Shown here: positions 26,250 through 36,252 of the stretch, piece by piece
Layout: every line of letters begins with the position of its first letter
Numbering within the stretch: position 1 is the first letter of the stretch
From: Propionibacteriaceae bacterium
Lineage (GTDB): Bacteria > Actinomycetota > Actinomycetes > Propionibacteriales > Propionibacteriaceae
Assembly (NCBI GenBank): GCA_905372155.1
Contig: CAJPNZ010000003.1
Span: 1-64,000, forward strand
Length of the DNA stretch: 64,000 nt
Reading direction: 5' to 3'
Notes under the pieces: generated by a model
Told to the model about the DNA's origin: nothing
The model's database searches: none
Seen by the model: only the letters and a program-made list of their open reading frames with translations
Position numbers and translations under genes: made by a program

Positions 26250-27274
26250 GTGGTGCTCGCTCTGCGGGCCAGCAGCACCAGCAGGGGCGCACCAATCACG
26301 GCGGTGAGGATTCCCGCTTCGATCTCCCCGGGAATGGCGATCACACGGCCGAGCACATCGGCCGCCAGCACGAGGGCCGGACCCACCAGCAGGGATCCGG
26401 CGAGGATCACCCGCTGGCCGGATCCGACACCCCACCGCACCACGTGCGGGACCATCAGTCCGACGAAGGCGATTCCACCCGTGATCGCGGTAGCGGGACC
26501 AGCCAGGAGCGTGATGGCGATCACGGCCAGAAACCGGGTCCGCCCGGCCCTGACCCCCAGCCCGGATGCGACGTCATCACCCAGGGCCATGGCGTCCAGC
26601 GAACGCCCCAGGGCGAACGCAAGCATCAGGGCCACGCCAACGAGGGGCAGGACCGGGAGAAGTTCTGCGATCCGGGTGCGTCCGATCGATCCCACCGCCC
26701 AGTTGCGGACCGCCGCGAAGGTGTCCGGATCCAGCAGGGACAGAAACTGGCTCACCCCGCTCAGCACGGCCGACATGGCCACCCCGCCGAGAACCAGCTG
26801 GACCGGCGCTGTGGGGCCCCGTCCCGTGGCCCCCAGAAGCAGGACCAGAGCCGTGACCCCGGCGGCACCCACGAAGGCGAACCATTGGTAGCCCTCCACT
26901 CCCGTGATGCCGAACAGACCGATGCCGACCGTCACCGCGAGCCCGGCGCCGGAGTTGACACCCAGGATTCCCGGATCCGCCAGAGGATTGCGGGTCAGCG
27001 CCTGCATCAGGGCACCCGCCACGCCATAGGCGGCCCCGACCACCAGGCCGACGGCCGTGCGCGGGATACGCATGTCCCACACGATCGCGGTGACGGGGTC
27101 AGCCCCGGGAGCGACGAGCGCCCGCCACCACTCGGAGGGGCTGAGGAACCTGGCTCCCGTCATCGTGCTGGCCAGGACCGACAGCAGGAGAATCACGACC
27201 AGTCCGGCAAACACGGTCATCGGCCGTCGGGGAGCCCCGGCAGGACCCCGGTACAGGACGGACGAGCGGATCAT
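26246..27274 (-). CDS. FecCD-family siderophore permease
   Basis: A 342-residue multi-pass permease with the motifs GAYGVAGALMQALTRNPLAD, LGVNSGAGLAVT and TGGIAFVGLMVPHVVRWGVG. With the adjacent permease it would form the heterodimeric membrane channel of the importer. It begins 47 bp after the binding-protein gene ends. Confidence 0.93.
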   Translation of the reverse strand: MIRSSVLYRGPAGAPRRPMTVFAGLVVILLLSVLASTMTGARFLSPSEWWRALVAPGADPVTAIVWDMRIPRTAVGLVVGAAYGVAGALMQALTRNPLADPGILGVNSGAGLAVTVGIGLFGITGVEGYQWFAFVGAAGVTALVLLLGATGRGPTAPVQLVLGGVAMSAVLSGVSQFLSLLDPDTFAAVRNWAVGSIGRTRIAELLPVLPLVGVALMLAFALGRSLDAMALGDDVASGLGVRAGRTRFLAVIAITLLAGPATAITGGIAFVGLMVPHVVRWGVGSGQRVILAGSLLVGPALVLAADVLGRVIAIPGEIEAGILTAVIGAPLLVLLARRASTT

Positions 27275-27321
27275 GATGGATTCTGCGCAGCGGTGTCAGC
27301 GGATCCCGGGAGGGGGCGGGG

Positions 27322-28383
27322 TCATCCGATCGCCTCGGCGATCCTGGGCACCAGGATGTCGAGCGCCACCTTGGTGCCCATCGGGCCGGCCGTGGACATC
27401 GCCCATCCGGCGGGTGATTTCTTCTCGGTGATGACCGTGTGCCCGTTCTTCCAGGCCTCGAGGCCCTGGAAGACGGCGGAGTCGGTCAGACCGGGGATGG
27501 CCTCAGGAGTCGCCTTGGTGGCGCCCTCACTGCCCGAGACGATCAGCACGTCGGCGTCGATCGACCCCATCAGTTCGGGGCTGACGGTCTGGGTTTCCGA
27601 GAAGGAACCCGCATTCCGGGCCTGTGTGAAACCGATGGATGTGAACACCTCGGTGATGATCGAACCAGGGAGACTTTGGTAGCTGAGGCCTCGCTGGGTC
27701 CCGAACCAGACCGTGTAGCTGAGGCTCTTGCCCGCGAAACCCGGGTTGGCCTGTTTGATGCCGGCGATGTAGGAGTCGTAGTCGGAGATCACCTTTTCGG
27801 CTGCGTCGGACAGGTCGAGCGCCTTGCCGAGGATGCGGATGTTGTCCTGCCAGGGGTTGCTGAAATAGCCGGTCCACGGCTTGTCGCTGGTGACCACCGG
27901 GGCGATCTCGGAGAGTTTCGCGAAAGAGTTGGTCAGGTCGTAGCCGAACACCACGATCACGTCGGGTTTGGCCGCCGCGATGGATTCATAGGGATACTGG
28001 TCCCAGCTCTCGGTCTCGAAGACCAGTTCGATGCGATCCGCCGCTGCCTCCTTCAGCCAAGGAGCCTTGTTGAATCCGAGACCATTGGTGGTAACGGGGA
28101 CCCCTCCCAGGGACAGCAGGAGTTCCGTGTCCACGGCGTTCGCGCCGACGGTGGCGACACGGGTCGGCCGCTTGTCGACGACCGACTCACCGTAGGGAGA
28201 GGTCAGCGTCAGCGGGTACTCGGTCTTTCCCTCGGCAGCCGGGAGGAGAGAGCTCATCGTTTCGGACACCGACGAGGACTCGGGTGTCCCGTTGGATGTC
28301 GATGAGCACGACGTGGCGGCGAGAGCGCAAAAGGCCAGCAGGACACCACTCAGACGGATCAGCAGAGGAAACCGGAAGGACAT
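27322..28383 (-). CDS. Iron-siderophore substrate-binding lipoprotein
   Basis: A 353-residue class III periplasmic-type binding protein of the FepB/FecB kind. The signal peptide ends at a lipobox-like LAATSC with the lipidated Cys at residue 26, followed by a Ser-rich linker. The fold markers include RPTRVATVGANAVDTELLLSLGG and KPDVIVVFGYDLTN. It delivers ferric chelates to the two permeases downstream. I chose the ATG at 28383 rather than the GTG at 28395 because the latter sits within the AAGGTG ribosome site. An inverted repeat lies 60-80 bp upstream. Confidence 0.9.
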   Translation of the reverse strand: MSFRFPLLIRLSGVLLAFCALAATSCSSTSNGTPESSSVSETMSSLLPAAEGKTEYPLTLTSPYGESVVDKRPTRVATVGANAVDTELLLSLGGVPVTTNGLGFNKAPWLKEAAADRIELVFETESWDQYPYESIAAAKPDVIVVFGYDLTNSFAKLSEIAPVVTSDKPWTGYFSNPWQDNIRILGKALDLSDAAEKVISDYDSYIAGIKQANPGFAGKSLSYTVWFGTQRGLSYQSLPGSIITEVFTSIGFTQARNAGSFSETQTVSPELMGSIDADVLIVSGSEGATKATPEAIPGLTDSAVFQGLEAWKNGHTVITEKKSPAGWAMSTAGPMGTKVALDILVPRIAEAIG

Positions 28384-28445
28384 ATTGGGCGACACCTTCG
28401 CTCAGAGCCGCTTCGGGCCACTCGGCCGGCGGCTGGCGGAACATT

Positions 28446-28466
28446 TATGTTAGATACACTAACTTA
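28446..28466. promoter_or_regulatory. Inverted repeat between siderophore operon and TetR gene
   Basis: GTTAG-ATACA-CTAAC, extended by TA on each side, gives an imperfect 21-bp palindrome in an AT-rich pocket of the divergent intergenic region. It is a candidate operator for the TetR-like protein or for an iron regulator. The half-sites resemble those of an IdeR box, but the spacer is five bases rather than one. Confidence 0.5.
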
Positions 28467-28566
28467 TTGTGTGGCGAGTGACCAGAGGTGTCTCACGCAC
28501 CCTCCGAAACGGTCCCTCCGGACCTCTGAGCGCTCAACCTCACCGAAAGACGCAAGAATTGGGGGC

Positions 28567-29232
28567 ATGGTCTCACCCGGACGGCCTCGCCTGATCACCA
28601 CCGACCGCATCGTCGAGGCGGGAAAACGCATCACCCTTCCGCACCTGTCGATCAGAGGGGTGGCGAAAGAACTCGGCGTCAGCGAGATGTCGATCTACCG
28701 GATCGTCGGGGACCTCGAGGGGCTGAGGGCCATGGTCGCCGAGGGCATCGTCGCCGGGCACGTCTTCCCCGAACCAACGGCCACGGATCCGGAAGACGCG
28801 CTCGTCGAACTGGCGCACACGCTCCGCGACTTCGTGATGGCCAATCCGGGCATCGGACAGCACCTGACCAGGCTCGCCGCCCCCAGACACGAGTTCACGA
28901 TCAGGCTGGCGGAGGTGCAGCAGGCTGCCTTCGCCTCGCGTTTCGGCTACCCGCCGGCACAGGCCAGCCTGCTGGTCTCGACCGTCGCGGAACACGCGAT
29001 CGCCCTGGGTGAAATCAATCCACTGTCCCAAGACGACACCGCACCCGGCCCTCTGCCTGAACAGGCGCCCACGCTCCGGGCCGGGGCCGAGTCGATCGCC
29101 CTGCTGAGCCCACGAGAGCGCTTCGAGTGGTCCATCCGGGCCACGGCGCGGGGATCCATCTCGTTGCTGGACCGGGTAAACCCGGTTGCGCAGCACTCAA
29201 ACCCTGAAACCGCCCCCGAAGGAGCGAAATAG
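28567..29232 (+). CDS. TetR-like regulator next to siderophore operon
   Basis: A 221-residue protein. The N-terminal HTH (LSIRGVAKELGVSEMSIYRIVGDLEGLRAMV) has the TetR arrangement, and the rest is helical. It diverges from the iron-siderophore operon with a palindrome in between, so it probably regulates that operon. The start is the ATG at 28567 after a GGGGG run; the frame is open further upstream without a better site. An inverted repeat spans its stop codon. Confidence 0.75.
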   Translation: MVSPGRPRLITTDRIVEAGKRITLPHLSIRGVAKELGVSEMSIYRIVGDLEGLRAMVAEGIVAGHVFPEPTATDPEDALVELAHTLRDFVMANPGIGQHLTRLAAPRHEFTIRLAEVQQAAFASRFGYPPAQASLLVSTVAEHAIALGEINPLSQDDTAPGPLPEQAPTLRAGAESIALLSPRERFEWSIRATARGSISLLDRVNPVAQHSNPETAPEGAK

Positions 29233-29252
29233 GCGTTGAGTGCTGCGCAACC
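29184..29252. repeat. 17-bp perfect inverted repeat spanning the TetR stop codon
   Basis: GGTTGCGCAGCACTCAA at 29184-29200 pairs exactly with 29236-29252, with 35 bases between. The left arm is inside the TetR coding sequence and the right arm just after its stop. It could act as a terminator with a large loop, or be a trace of a mobile element. Confidence 0.6.
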
Positions 29253-29289
29253 GCGCGTTTCCGGGGTTCTTCCCCACCCGGAGGTCAGT

Positions 29290-29598
29290 TCAGCCCTCGT
29301 CCGCTTCCTCCGCCGCGATCTGTTCGTGGTGCCGCACCACCTCGCGGACGATGAAGGTGATGAACTTCTCCGCGAACTCCGGGTCCAGTTCGGATTCGAC
29401 GGCCAGGGCGCGCAGCCGCTGGATCTGCTGCGCCTCACGGTCCGGGTCGGCCGGGGGAAGGCCCGCGGCGGCCTTCAGCCTTCCCACCTGCTGGGTGATC
29501 TTGAAACGCTCGGCCAGCAGGTGGACCAGCATGGAGTCCATGTTGTCGATGCTGCCCCGCAGTCTCAGCAGTTCCCGGCGGGCGTCCTCGGGTTCCAT
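29290..29598 (-). CDS. Chorismate mutase (AroQ type)
   Basis: A 102-residue all-helical protein with the AroQ pattern: RRELLRLRGSIDNMDSMLVHLLAERF, then QVGRLKAAAGLPPADPDREAQQIQRL. It keeps the Arg, Lys and Glu positions used to bind chorismate. It rearranges chorismate to prephenate for Phe/Tyr synthesis. Its ATG overlaps the stop of the GuaB3 gene (TGATG), so the two are translationally coupled. Confidence 0.85.
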   Translation of the reverse strand: MEPEDARRELLRLRGSIDNMDSMLVHLLAERFKITQQVGRLKAAAGLPPADPDREAQQIQRLRALAVESELDPEFAEKFITFIVREVVRHHEQIAAEEADEG

Positions 29599-30701
29599 CA
29601 GTGCACCATCACGTCTATTCGCTGGAAGGACTTGATGTCGGTGTAGCCGGTGAAGGCCATGGCCTTGCGCAGCCCACCGACGAGGTTCATGGTGCCGTCG
29701 GGCAGGTGGGAGGGGCCGTTGACCACCTCGGCCAGGGAACCGACCTGCTCGAAGAACACCCGCTCGCCGCGCGGCAGGGTAGCGTGCCACGCCTCCGGTC
29801 CCCAGTGCCAGCCGCGGCCGGGGGCCTCGGTGGCGCGCGCCAGCGGGGAGCCGACCATCACCGCGTCGGCCCCGCACGCGATGGCCTTGGCGATGTCACC
29901 GGACCTCCCGACCGCGCCGTCGGCGATCAGGTGAACGTAGCGCCCGCCCGACTCCTCCAGGTAGTCGCGGCGCGCCTCCGCGACATCGGCGACGGCGGAG
30001 GCCATCGGCACCTCGATGCCCAGCACCGAGGCGGTGGTGTGGGTGGCGCCGCCACCGAATCCGACGAGCACCCCGGCGGCGCCCGCGCGCATCAGGTGCA
30101 GGGCCATCCGGTAGGTGGCGCAGCCCCCCACCAGCACGGGCACGTCGAAGCGGTAGATGAACTCCTTCAGATTGAGGGTGTTCTCGGCCTCGTCGACGTG
30201 CTCGGCGGAGACCGTGGTGCCGCGGATCACGAAGAAATCCACCCCGGCCCGTTCGATCACGTCCGCGAACTGCTGGGTCCGGGCGGGCGAGAGCGCGCCC
30301 GCCACCGGCACCCCCGCGGCACGGATCTCAGCCAGCCGGGCCTCGATCAGTTCCGCCTTGATGGGTTCGGCGTAGAGCTGCTGCAGGCGGCGGGTGGTGG
30401 TCACCTGGTCGGCGGGCTCGGTGAGCTGTTCGTAGGCCGGGGACGGATCCTCGTAGCGGGTCCACAGGCCCTCCAGGTTGAGCACCCCCAGCCCGCCCAG
30501 GCGCCCCATCTCGATGGCGGTGGCGGGAGACATCACCGAGTCCATGGGGGCGGCGACAATGGGGGCGTCGAAGGTGACGGCGTCGATGCGCCAGCGGAGA
30601 TCCACCTCCGACTCGGAGCGGGTGCGCCGCGTGGGAGCGATGGCGACGTCGTCGAAGGAGTACCCGCGGGTGGCGTTCTTGGAGCGGCCGAATTCGTACA
30701 T
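29598..30701 (-). CDS. guaB3: GuaB3 family IMP dehydrogenase-related protein
   Basis: A 367-residue (beta-alpha)8 barrel protein of the IMPDH/GMPR superfamily without CBS domains, starting MYEFGRSKNATRGYSFDDVAIAPTR, characteristic of actinobacterial GuaB3. It contains VAAPMDSVMSP and [22 protein letters not shown]. The catalytic loop differs from canonical IMPDH: the region around FFVIRGTTVSAEH lacks the usual GSICTT segment. GuaB3 proteins commonly sit next to guaB, as here. Its exact reaction in this organism is not shown by the sequence. Confidence 0.92.
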   Translation of the reverse strand: MYEFGRSKNATRGYSFDDVAIAPTRRTRSESEVDLRWRIDAVTFDAPIVAAPMDSVMSPATAIEMGRLGGLGVLNLEGLWTRYEDPSPAYEQLTEPADQVTTTRRLQQLYAEPIKAELIEARLAEIRAAGVPVAGALSPARTQQFADVIERAGVDFFVIRGTTVSAEHVDEAENTLNLKEFIYRFDVPVLVGGCATYRMALHLMRAGAAGVLVGFGGGATHTTASVLGIEVPMASAVADVAEARRDYLEESGGRYVHLIADGAVGRSGDIAKAIACGADAVMVGSPLARATEAPGRGWHWGPEAWHATLPRGERVFFEQVGSLAEVVNGPSHLPDGTMNLVGGLRKAMAFTGYTDIKSFQRIDVMVH

Positions 30702-30711
30702 CGTTTTCCTG

Positions 30712-32262
<1,551 letters not shown>

Positions 32263-32351
32263 CTATCGCGCGCCCGCGCGATCAACCGATCCTCCACACC
32301 CCCGGGAAGCCGCTTCCCCGACGGCCCCGGAAACCCATCACCGCGGTTTGA

Positions 32352-33077
32352 TCACGACACGTTTTCCTGCGAGCTTCTGGGATCCGGCACACTTCTGATC
32401 CTGTTGCGGCCGTTGGGTATGTGCCAACCGTATCGAAGCCCCGCCATCCGGATGAGGAAGATCAGCGTCGCGGTGCCGAACATCCCGATGCCCCCGGCGG
32501 CCCCCATGGATGCGAGCCAGACGATCAACCCACTGCCCAGGAGCGCCGCCACCACGTAGAAAGGAGAGCGACGGCGGAAGACGAGTGGCACCTCACTGGC
32601 CAGGACGTCGCGAAGGATGCCACCCCCGACGCCGGTGACCACTCCGGTCAGCACGGCGGCTGCGGGGTGCAGCCCGAAGGCCAGGCCCTTCAGCGCTCCG
32701 TCGACGGTGAACAGACCGAGCCCCACCGCGTCACACACCAGCAGCGGTATCCGAAGCCGCTTCCCCGTGTGCACCAGCGGCATCACGATCACCGCGGTCA
32801 CCATCGACAGGCCGATCATCCAGAGATCAACCAGAGCGGCCACGGGCACTGCGCCGATCAGGAGGTCCCGGAGAATGCCACCTCCAACCGCGGTGCAGCA
32901 GGCGAGCGTGATGACGCCGACGCCGTCCAGGTCCCGTCGTCTCGCCTCAAGTGCCCCGGAAGCCGCAAAGGCAATCACTCCCGACACCGATATCCCCCAC
33001 CGGGCCAGCATCTCCAGATCCCACACCACGATCGGAAAGTCTAGAGGTCGCATCCCCTGCATTCCGCGCATGGACAT
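32352..33077 (-). CDS. TRIC/YadS (UPF0126) family membrane protein
   Basis: About 241 residues with seven helices arranged as two repeats. Each repeat has the signature GVGVITLACCTAVGGGILRDLLIG or TGVVTGVGGGILRDVLASEVP. Prokaryotic members form trimeric cation channels. Several ATGs lie close together near the start (33077, 33071, 33062, 33053); I used the outermost. It diverges from the cyclase-family gene at 33164. Confidence 0.85.
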   Translation of the reverse strand: MSMRGMQGMRPLDFPIVVWDLEMLARWGISVSGVIAFAASGALEARRRDLDGVGVITLACCTAVGGGILRDLLIGAVPVAALVDLWMIGLSMVTAVIVMPLVHTGKRLRIPLLVCDAVGLGLFTVDGALKGLAFGLHPAAAVLTGVVTGVGGGILRDVLASEVPLVFRRRSPFYVVAALLGSGLIVWLASMGAAGGIGMFGTATLIFLIRMAGLRYGWHIPNGRNRIRSVPDPRSSQENVS

Positions 33078-33163
33078 TTTTCATCCGCCCGAAAACAACC
33101 AGGTGTAGGCTCCCCGCGGGGGAAGCGACGGAACAACCACGTCCTGCATCATGAGGAGGCCGG

Positions 33164-33922
33164 ATGGCCCAGAGAACCAGCACCGTGATCGCCGCCCGTG
33201 ACGCCGCGTTCGCAGTCCTGAGCGGTGGTTTCCGGCTCGTCGACCTGACCGACGTCCTCGGGACCGAGACCATCCTGTGGCCCGGGGCCCCGCCCCTGGA
33301 GATCGTCGATGCGGTCACCCACGACGCGCACGGTTATCACGCCCGTGTCTTCACCACCTTCGAGCACGCGGGAACGCACTTCGATGCGCCCGAGCACTTC
33401 GTACCCGGAGGCGCCGACGCCGCGAGCTTCTCGATCGATGACCTCGTGGTACCGGCCGTCGTCATCGACATCTCCGGGAAGGCTGCCGCCGACCCGAACG
33501 CGGTCGTCGAACCCGATGACGTGATTGTTTTCGAGAAGGAGCACGGCACCATCCCTGCGGGGAATGCGGTGCTGATGCTCTCCGGTTGGGCCCGGAGGAA
33601 GTCCAGTGCGCTCAGCTACATCGGTTCCGAGGGCACCACCGACCTCAAGTTTCCCGGTTTCGGGGTCGAGGCCGCCCGCATGCTCGTGGATCGCGGGGTC
33701 GTCGGCCTGGGCGTCGACACCCTCGGCATCGATCCCGGCGACAAACCCGATTTCCCGGTGCACAGAACCGTCTCCCACCCCGCAGGGCTGTGGCACCTGG
33801 AGAACCTGATGAACCTCGAACAGCTCCCGGCCACGGGCGGCGTCATCGTGGTCGGGGTGCCGCGGATCGCGGGTGGAACCGGTTTCCCCACCCGCGTGTT
33901 CGCCTTCGTTCCCAAGCAATGA
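33164..33922 (+). CDS. Cyclase family / kynurenine formamidase-like metal hydrolase
   Basis: A 252-residue protein with the family's metal-binding signature H-x-G-T-H-x-D-x-P-x-H, seen as EHAGTHFDAPEHF, and the later GVGVDTLGIDPGDKPDFPVH stretch. Members hydrolyse amides such as N-formylkynurenine or act on cyclic substrates. It heads a run with CMD, SDR and IlvE genes on the plus strand (19-27 bp gaps), suggesting a shared catabolic or amino-acid-related pathway. Confidence 0.85.
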   Translation: MAQRTSTVIAARDAAFAVLSGGFRLVDLTDVLGTETILWPGAPPLEIVDAVTHDAHGYHARVFTTFEHAGTHFDAPEHFVPGGADAASFSIDDLVVPAVVIDISGKAAADPNAVVEPDDVIVFEKEHGTIPAGNAVLMLSGWARRKSSALSYIGSEGTTDLKFPGFGVEAARMLVDRGVVGLGVDTLGIDPGDKPDFPVHRTVSHPAGLWHLENLMNLEQLPATGGVIVVGVPRIAGGTGFPTRVFAFVPKQ

Positions 33923-33940
33923 ACAGTTGAAAGGGTCGCA

Positions 33941-34345
33941 ATGGAATACACACCCACTCTTCCCCTCGTCGACGACGAGTCCGCCAGCCCACGCATCAAG
34001 GCCGTCTTCGACGACATCCGCGCCACCCGCCAAACCGATTTCATCAACAACTTCTGGCGGGCCCTGGCCAACGATCCCGCGAATCTGGAGCGCACCTGGC
34101 AGGAGCTCAAGGAACTCATGGGTCCCGGCACGGAACTGGATCCGGTGATCAAGGAACTGATCTACGTGGCGGTCTCCACTGTCAACAACTGCACCTACTG
34201 CGTGCGCTCCCACACTGCCGCGGCCCGCGCCAAGGGCGCCAGCGACGCGCAGATCGCCGAGCTGCAGTCCATCGTCGCGGCCGCCAACAAGACCAACCGC
34301 CTCGCGATCGGGCTCCAGGTGCCCATCGACGAGGTCTTCGCCTAG
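33941..34345 (+). CDS. Carboxymuconolactone decarboxylase family protein (AhpD-like)
   Basis: A 134-residue all-helical protein with the CMD/AhpD redox motif NCTYCVRSHTAAARAKG (C-x-x-C followed by H). Such proteins act as alkylhydroperoxidases or in peroxide and disulfide chemistry. It starts 18 bp after the cyclase gene and ends 24 bp before the SDR gene, which supports one transcript. Confidence 0.87.
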   Translation: MEYTPTLPLVDDESASPRIKAVFDDIRATRQTDFINNFWRALANDPANLERTWQELKELMGPGTELDPVIKELIYVAVSTVNNCTYCVRSHTAAARAKGASDAQIAELQSIVAAANKTNRLAIGLQVPIDEVFA

Positions 34346-34369
34346 ATTCAGTAGACAAGGAGGGCACCC

Positions 34370-35143
34370 ATGGATCTGGGTCTGAACGACAGGCGAGCGA
34401 TCGTCACCGGGGGTTCCAAGGGCCTCGGGTTCGCCATCGCACGAGAACTCCTCTCCGAAGGAGCCGTGGTGCGGATCTGTGCCCGCAACGCCGGCGATGT
34501 GGAAGCCGCTGTTGGGAGGCTCGGTGAAGGCGCGGATGGCCGTGTCGTCGACGTGCGTGATGCTGGACAGCTGAACGACTTCGTGGCCTGGGCGGCGGAG
34601 TCGATGGGCGGCATCGACGTCCTGGTCAACAACGCCGGCGGAGCGCATCCGGGCTCCTTCGAAACTCTCTCGGACGAGTCGCTGCTGGCCGATTTCAACA
34701 TCAAGGTGCACACCTGGTTCCGGGCCGTGAAGGCTGCCCTGCCATGGCTGCGGCAAAGCCCCGCGCCCAGGGTGATCAACATCGGGTCGGTCTACGCCCG
34801 GATGCCCGATTTCCGGTTTTTCTCCACGACGGTGAACCGCGCGGCCGGGCTCAACCTGACCAAGGCCCTGGCCCAGGAGCTGGCGGGCGACGGGATCCTG
34901 GTCAATGCCGTGAACATCGGCTGCGTCAAGACCCCGCAGTGGGCGAACATCCACGCAAAACGGGCACCGGAGAAATCAGCGGAGGAGTTCTTCGCGGACC
35001 TGGCCGCCGATGAGATCCCCCTCGCCCGTTTCGGCAAACCGGATGAGGTCTCGGGAATCGTGGCCTTCCTGGCAGGCGACCGGGCGGGTTACATCACGGG
35101 CGCAAGCATCGACGTCGCCGGCGGCATGGGCCGCTACACCTGA
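34370..35143 (+). CDS. SDR family protein with altered catalytic Tyr/Lys
   Basis: A 257-residue Rossmann-fold protein. The cofactor loop TGGSKGLGFAIA, NNAGG and the catalytic Ser (INIGSVYAR) are present. Aligning on the conserved LTKALAQEL helix puts Thr where the catalytic Tyr should be and Arg in place of Lys (FFSTTVNRAAGLNLTK). The C-terminus (GYITGASIDVAGGMGRYT) is normal. Oxidoreductase activity is therefore doubtful, or uses other residues. Its ribosome site AGGAGGG fits the ATG at 34370. Confidence 0.85.
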   Translation: MDLGLNDRRAIVTGGSKGLGFAIARELLSEGAVVRICARNAGDVEAAVGRLGEGADGRVVDVRDAGQLNDFVAWAAESMGGIDVLVNNAGGAHPGSFETLSDESLLADFNIKVHTWFRAVKAALPWLRQSPAPRVINIGSVYARMPDFRFFSTTVNRAAGLNLTKALAQELAGDGILVNAVNIGCVKTPQWANIHAKRAPEKSAEEFFADLAADEIPLARFGKPDEVSGIVAFLAGDRAGYITGASIDVAGGMGRYT

Positions 35144-35161
35144 ACCTTGAAGGAGACAACA

Positions 35162-36244
35162 ATGGCTGATTTCCGTCTGGATACCGCGACCCGCAGGCCG
35201 CAGGCCGAACGCGAGGCGATCCTCGCCGACCCTGGGTTCGGATCGAACTTCAGCGACCACATGGTCCTGATCGACTGGAACCCGGAACGCGGCTGGCACG
35301 ACCACCGGATCGTCGGCTACGCCCCGTTCACCCTCGACCCGGCCTCGGCGGTGTTCCACTACGCCCAGGAGGCGTTCGAGGGTTTGAAGGCCTACGCCCA
35401 CGAGGACGGTTCGATCTGGCGGTTCCGCGCCGACGTCAACGCCGCCCGGTTCCAGCGTTCGGCCCGTCGCCTGGCGCTGCCCGAACTCAGCGTCGATGAT
35501 TTCCTGACCGGCATCGACCGTCTCGTGGAGGTGGACCGGGAGTGGGTGCCGCGCGGGGCGGAGCAGAGCCTGTACCTGAGGCCCTTCATGTTCGCCCACT
35601 CGGCCTTCCTGGCGGTCAAGCCGTCGACCTCGGTCACCTACGCGGTCATCGCGAGCCCGTCCGGGGCCTACTTCGGCGGCTCCGGGGTGCAGCCGGTCAA
35701 GATCTGGGTCTCCCGCGACTTCAGCCGGGCCGCTCCCGGCGGAACGGGTTTCGCCAAGTGCGGCGGCAACTACGCCGCCTCGATGGTGGCCCAGCAGGAG
35801 GCCGAGGCGGCCGGGTGCAGCCAGGTCGCCTTCCTCGACGCGGTGGAGCACCGCTACGTCGAGGAACTGGGCGGCATGAACCTGTTCGCCGTCACCGCCG
35901 ACGGCCGCGTGATCACCCCGGCGCTCACGGACTCGATCCTGGAGGGCGTGACCCGCTCCGCGGTCCTGCGTCTCGCGGCCGATGCCGGCCTGGCCGTCGA
36001 GGAACGCCGTCTCTCGCAGCAGGAGCTCCACCGGGGCATCGACGACGGCGGCATCCGCGAGGTCTTCGCCTGCGGCACCGCGGCCATCATCACCCCAGTG
36101 GCCAGCTTCACCGACCCCGACGGCACCCACACCGTGGCGGACGGGCAGCCGGGCGCCACGACGCTCGACCTGCGCCGGCAGCTCACCGAGATCCAGTACG
36201 GGCGGCGCCCCGACCCCTACGGCTGGATGCACCGCATCGTCTGA
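35162..36244 (+). CDS. ilvE: Branched-chain amino acid aminotransferase
   Basis: A 360-residue class IV PLP aminotransferase. The PLP lysine lies in GGTGFAKCGGNYAAS, with FHYAQEAFEGLKAY near the N-terminus and VEELGGMNLFAV further on, all typical of IlvE. It transaminates leucine, isoleucine and valine. I use the ATG at 35162, which follows AAGGAGACAACA; an upstream in-frame start at 35147 overlaps the ribosome site. Its stop is only 8 bp from that of the converging Dyp peroxidase gene. Confidence 0.95.
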   Translation: MADFRLDTATRRPQAEREAILADPGFGSNFSDHMVLIDWNPERGWHDHRIVGYAPFTLDPASAVFHYAQEAFEGLKAYAHEDGSIWRFRADVNAARFQRSARRLALPELSVDDFLTGIDRLVEVDREWVPRGAEQSLYLRPFMFAHSAFLAVKPSTSVTYAVIASPSGAYFGGSGVQPVKIWVSRDFSRAAPGGTGFAKCGGNYAASMVAQQEAEAAGCSQVAFLDAVEHRYVEELGGMNLFAVTADGRVITPALTDSILEGVTRSAVLRLAADAGLAVEERRLSQQELHRGIDDGGIREVFACGTAAIITPVASFTDPDGTHTVADGQPGATTLDLRRQLTEIQYGRRPDPYGWMHRIV

Positions 36245-36252
36245 GCGCGGGC

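Noticed and set aside
25194..26891. A 565-codon plus-strand frame across the siderophore permeases
   Set aside because: It is rich in Gly/Gln/Arg/Pro with no recognisable fold and lies opposite two well-defined FecCD permeases.
28446..28466. Calling this palindrome an IdeR box
   Set aside because: The half-sites resemble the consensus, but the five-base spacer and lack of the outer TTAGG arms do not fit; kept only as an unspecified operator.
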